From assembly GCF_030150205.1 (NCBI RefSeq), contig NZ_JASLGT010000001.1:74902-138901 (forward strand): DNA of 64,000 nucleotides, given 5' to 3'. The notes beneath the pieces were generated by a model that was not told the origin of the DNA, searched no databases, and saw nothing but the letters and a program-made list of their open reading frames with translations. Made by a program: the position numbers and the translations under genes. Of the stretch, positions 62,899-64,000 are shown in pieces (positions within the stretch are counted from its first letter, which is position 1; each line of letters starts with the position of its first letter). The stretch comes from Niabella sp. (lineage in GTDB: Bacteria; Bacteroidota; Bacteroidia; Chitinophagales; Chitinophagaceae).

Positions 62899-63597
62899 AT
62901 GAAGAATAAAAAACGATGGTGTCACCTCCTGATCATGAGTAGCCTTTGGATGTGCGGTTTATACGCAAAGGGGCAAGTGACAGTTAGTATCAGGGCCGGG
63001 TTTAATGCATCTAAAGTGGCGTGGAAAGAAACCCGCAACGGAAGTACGATTAAAAACAGATTCAATCCGGGATATCAGCTGGGCATGACCACCGATATCC
63101 CCATAACATTGAACCGGTATCCTTTAACCCTCCAAACCGGCTTATTGTACAGCACAAAAGGTTATCGTCAGCGTTATGACGACGGTACCGGCCCCGGTAT
63201 TTTGTGTATCAATCCTTATTACGTAGAACTGCCGCTAAACATACTCTATAATATCCCGGGAGATATTGAACGTTTTTTTATTGGAGCCGGTGGTTATTTT
63301 GCCTATGGCATTGGCGGGCAGTGGGTGATGAAGTACAATGGCGGAGGATGGAACAACGGCACCATTGAATATACGGATATCAGCGATCAGAATCCGAATG
63401 ATAATCAATTCAACTATGGCCGCAGAACCGACCTGGGCATTAACCTGCTGGCCGGAATGAACATAGGTCCATCTTTGTATTTGCAGCTGAATGGCCAGAT
63501 CGGGTTACGAAATATTGCCCCGCTGGAAAATAAAAAAGTGACCAGCGAAGAATTCCGGAACATGGGAATCAATGTAGCAATAGGTTGTCATCTTTAA
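62899..63597 (+). CDS. Porin family outer-membrane beta-barrel protein (PorT-like), paralogue 2
   Basis: A 232-aa protein with a signal peptide (about residues 1-25, ending YAKGQ). It copies the motif order of the preceding barrel: VSIRAGFNASKV, GYQLGMTTDIPI, LQTGLLYSTKGY, YYVELPLNILYNIPGDIERFFIGAGGYFAYGIGG, LNGQIGLRNIAP, and the ending INVAIGCHL. It is therefore a diverged duplicate. The region before it contains a weak -7-like word (AAACTTTG) and it lies 124 bases after a terminator. Confidence 0.85.
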   Translation: MKNKKRWCHLLIMSSLWMCGLYAKGQVTVSIRAGFNASKVAWKETRNGSTIKNRFNPGYQLGMTTDIPITLNRYPLTLQTGLLYSTKGYRQRYDDGTGPGILCINPYYVELPLNILYNIPGDIERFFIGAGGYFAYGIGGQWVMKYNGGGWNNGTIEYTDISDQNPNDNQFNYGRRTDLGINLLAGMNIGPSLYLQLNGQIGLRNIAPLENKKVTSEEFRNMGINVAIGCHL

Positions 63598-63756
63598 ATA
63601 GCCGTTGCGGCCATAGAAAACGCCAGGCGGAGAAGCACAAAAAGATTCAGACGCAAACCGCCACAGTATCACCGGGAGCAACAGAGAGGCCGTTGCTGCC
63701 ATGAAAACACAAAGACGCCTGCAAAGACTACTTTTCTGCGGGGAAAAAACAAGATA

Positions 63757-64000
63757 TAACCGCAATGGTCGCAACGAATCCGCAACGAGCGCAACGAAAA
63801 AACAGGGACTAAACCACCTTCGCGAACCTTGCAAAACCTTCGCGTTCCCCGCGTTTAACACCTAACCGCAAAGATGCACCAACCACCATCGCCGCGTTCA
63901 TCGCTCCGCCGCATCGCTGCGAGAAACGAGAGCTGAAAATGTAACCGCAATGGTCGCAACGTATCCGCAACGAGCGCAACGAAAAACAAGGACTAAACCA
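63757..64000. repeat. Direct noncoding repeat, unit of 60 bp at 185-bp period
   Basis: The 60-bp unit 'taaccgcaatggtcgcaacg.atccgcaacgagcgcaacgaaaaa.ca.ggactaaacca' at 63757-63816 recurs at 63942-64000 with only three differences. Between them is further 'ccgcaaag'-type sequence. The whole region 63598-64000 has no supported ORF and probably continues past the window. Confidence 0.8.

Overview
The window looks like chromosomal DNA of a Bacteroidota bacterium, most likely family Chitinophagaceae (Niabella/Terrimonas-like; genus is an inference). Supporting signs are promoters of the Bacteroidetes type (TTTG about 20 bases before TAnnTTTG), almost no Shine-Dalgarno sites, many OmpA/porin-type barrels, GatA, two adjacent ClpP genes, ClpX, RNase Y, a bifunctional Rel/SpoT, and mid GC content. 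No phage, insertion sequence, CRISPR array or rRNA operon was seen.

Layout. 1-4.1 kb: a + strand cluster with the end of an SPFH/SHOCT protein, two zinc-ribbon proteins, an unrecognised 330-aa protein and two small membrane proteins; it resembles membrane-stress modules such as Bacillus ydjFGHI. 4.1-9.3 kb: a Tat-exported phosphoesterase, a sugar MFS transporter and a secreted GH32 fructanase, lying between two related, inverted repeat blocks. The right-hand block cuts off a DapA/NanA-family gene, leaving a 48-codon remnant. 9.5-14.9 kb (- strand): Na+/solute symporter, aldehyde dehydrogenase, a sialidase-fold secreted protein and a jelly-roll-like secreted protein, probably part of one sugar-acid catabolic locus. 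15.2-24 kb: RNase Y, two tandem barrels, a Bcr-type drug exporter, ribosomal protein L19, TatA, GatA and a MltD-like lytic transglycosylase. 24-30 kb: an M16 peptidase, a two-gene ABC exporter and a lipoprotein.

30-36.5 kb: response regulator, PabB, a very acidic disordered protein, PurA and Rel/SpoT. 36.7-44.4 kb: a DUF6934-like protein with a 56-aa partner, tRNA-Leu(UAG), and the protein-quality-control genes tig, clpP, clpP and clpX. The usual tig-clp neighbourhood is interrupted by a frameshifted, AT-rich Fic gene and a phosphoesterase. A 48-aa protein follows clpX. 44.5-52 kb: a LacI regulator, a DUF1801/YdeI protein, an orphan peptide-binding lipoprotein, an M1 peptidase and a Wzx-like flippase. 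52-60 kb: NlpC/P60 lipoprotein, DnaE, UvrA. 60.4-64 kb: a secreted protein of unknown function, an OmpA lipoprotein, two tandem porin-like barrels and the start of a repeat array.

Much of the gene content is housekeeping (translation, proteolysis, replication, repair, (p)ppGpp) interleaved with envelope functions. The accessory interest lies in the 0-15 kb and 36.5-40.5 kb stretches.
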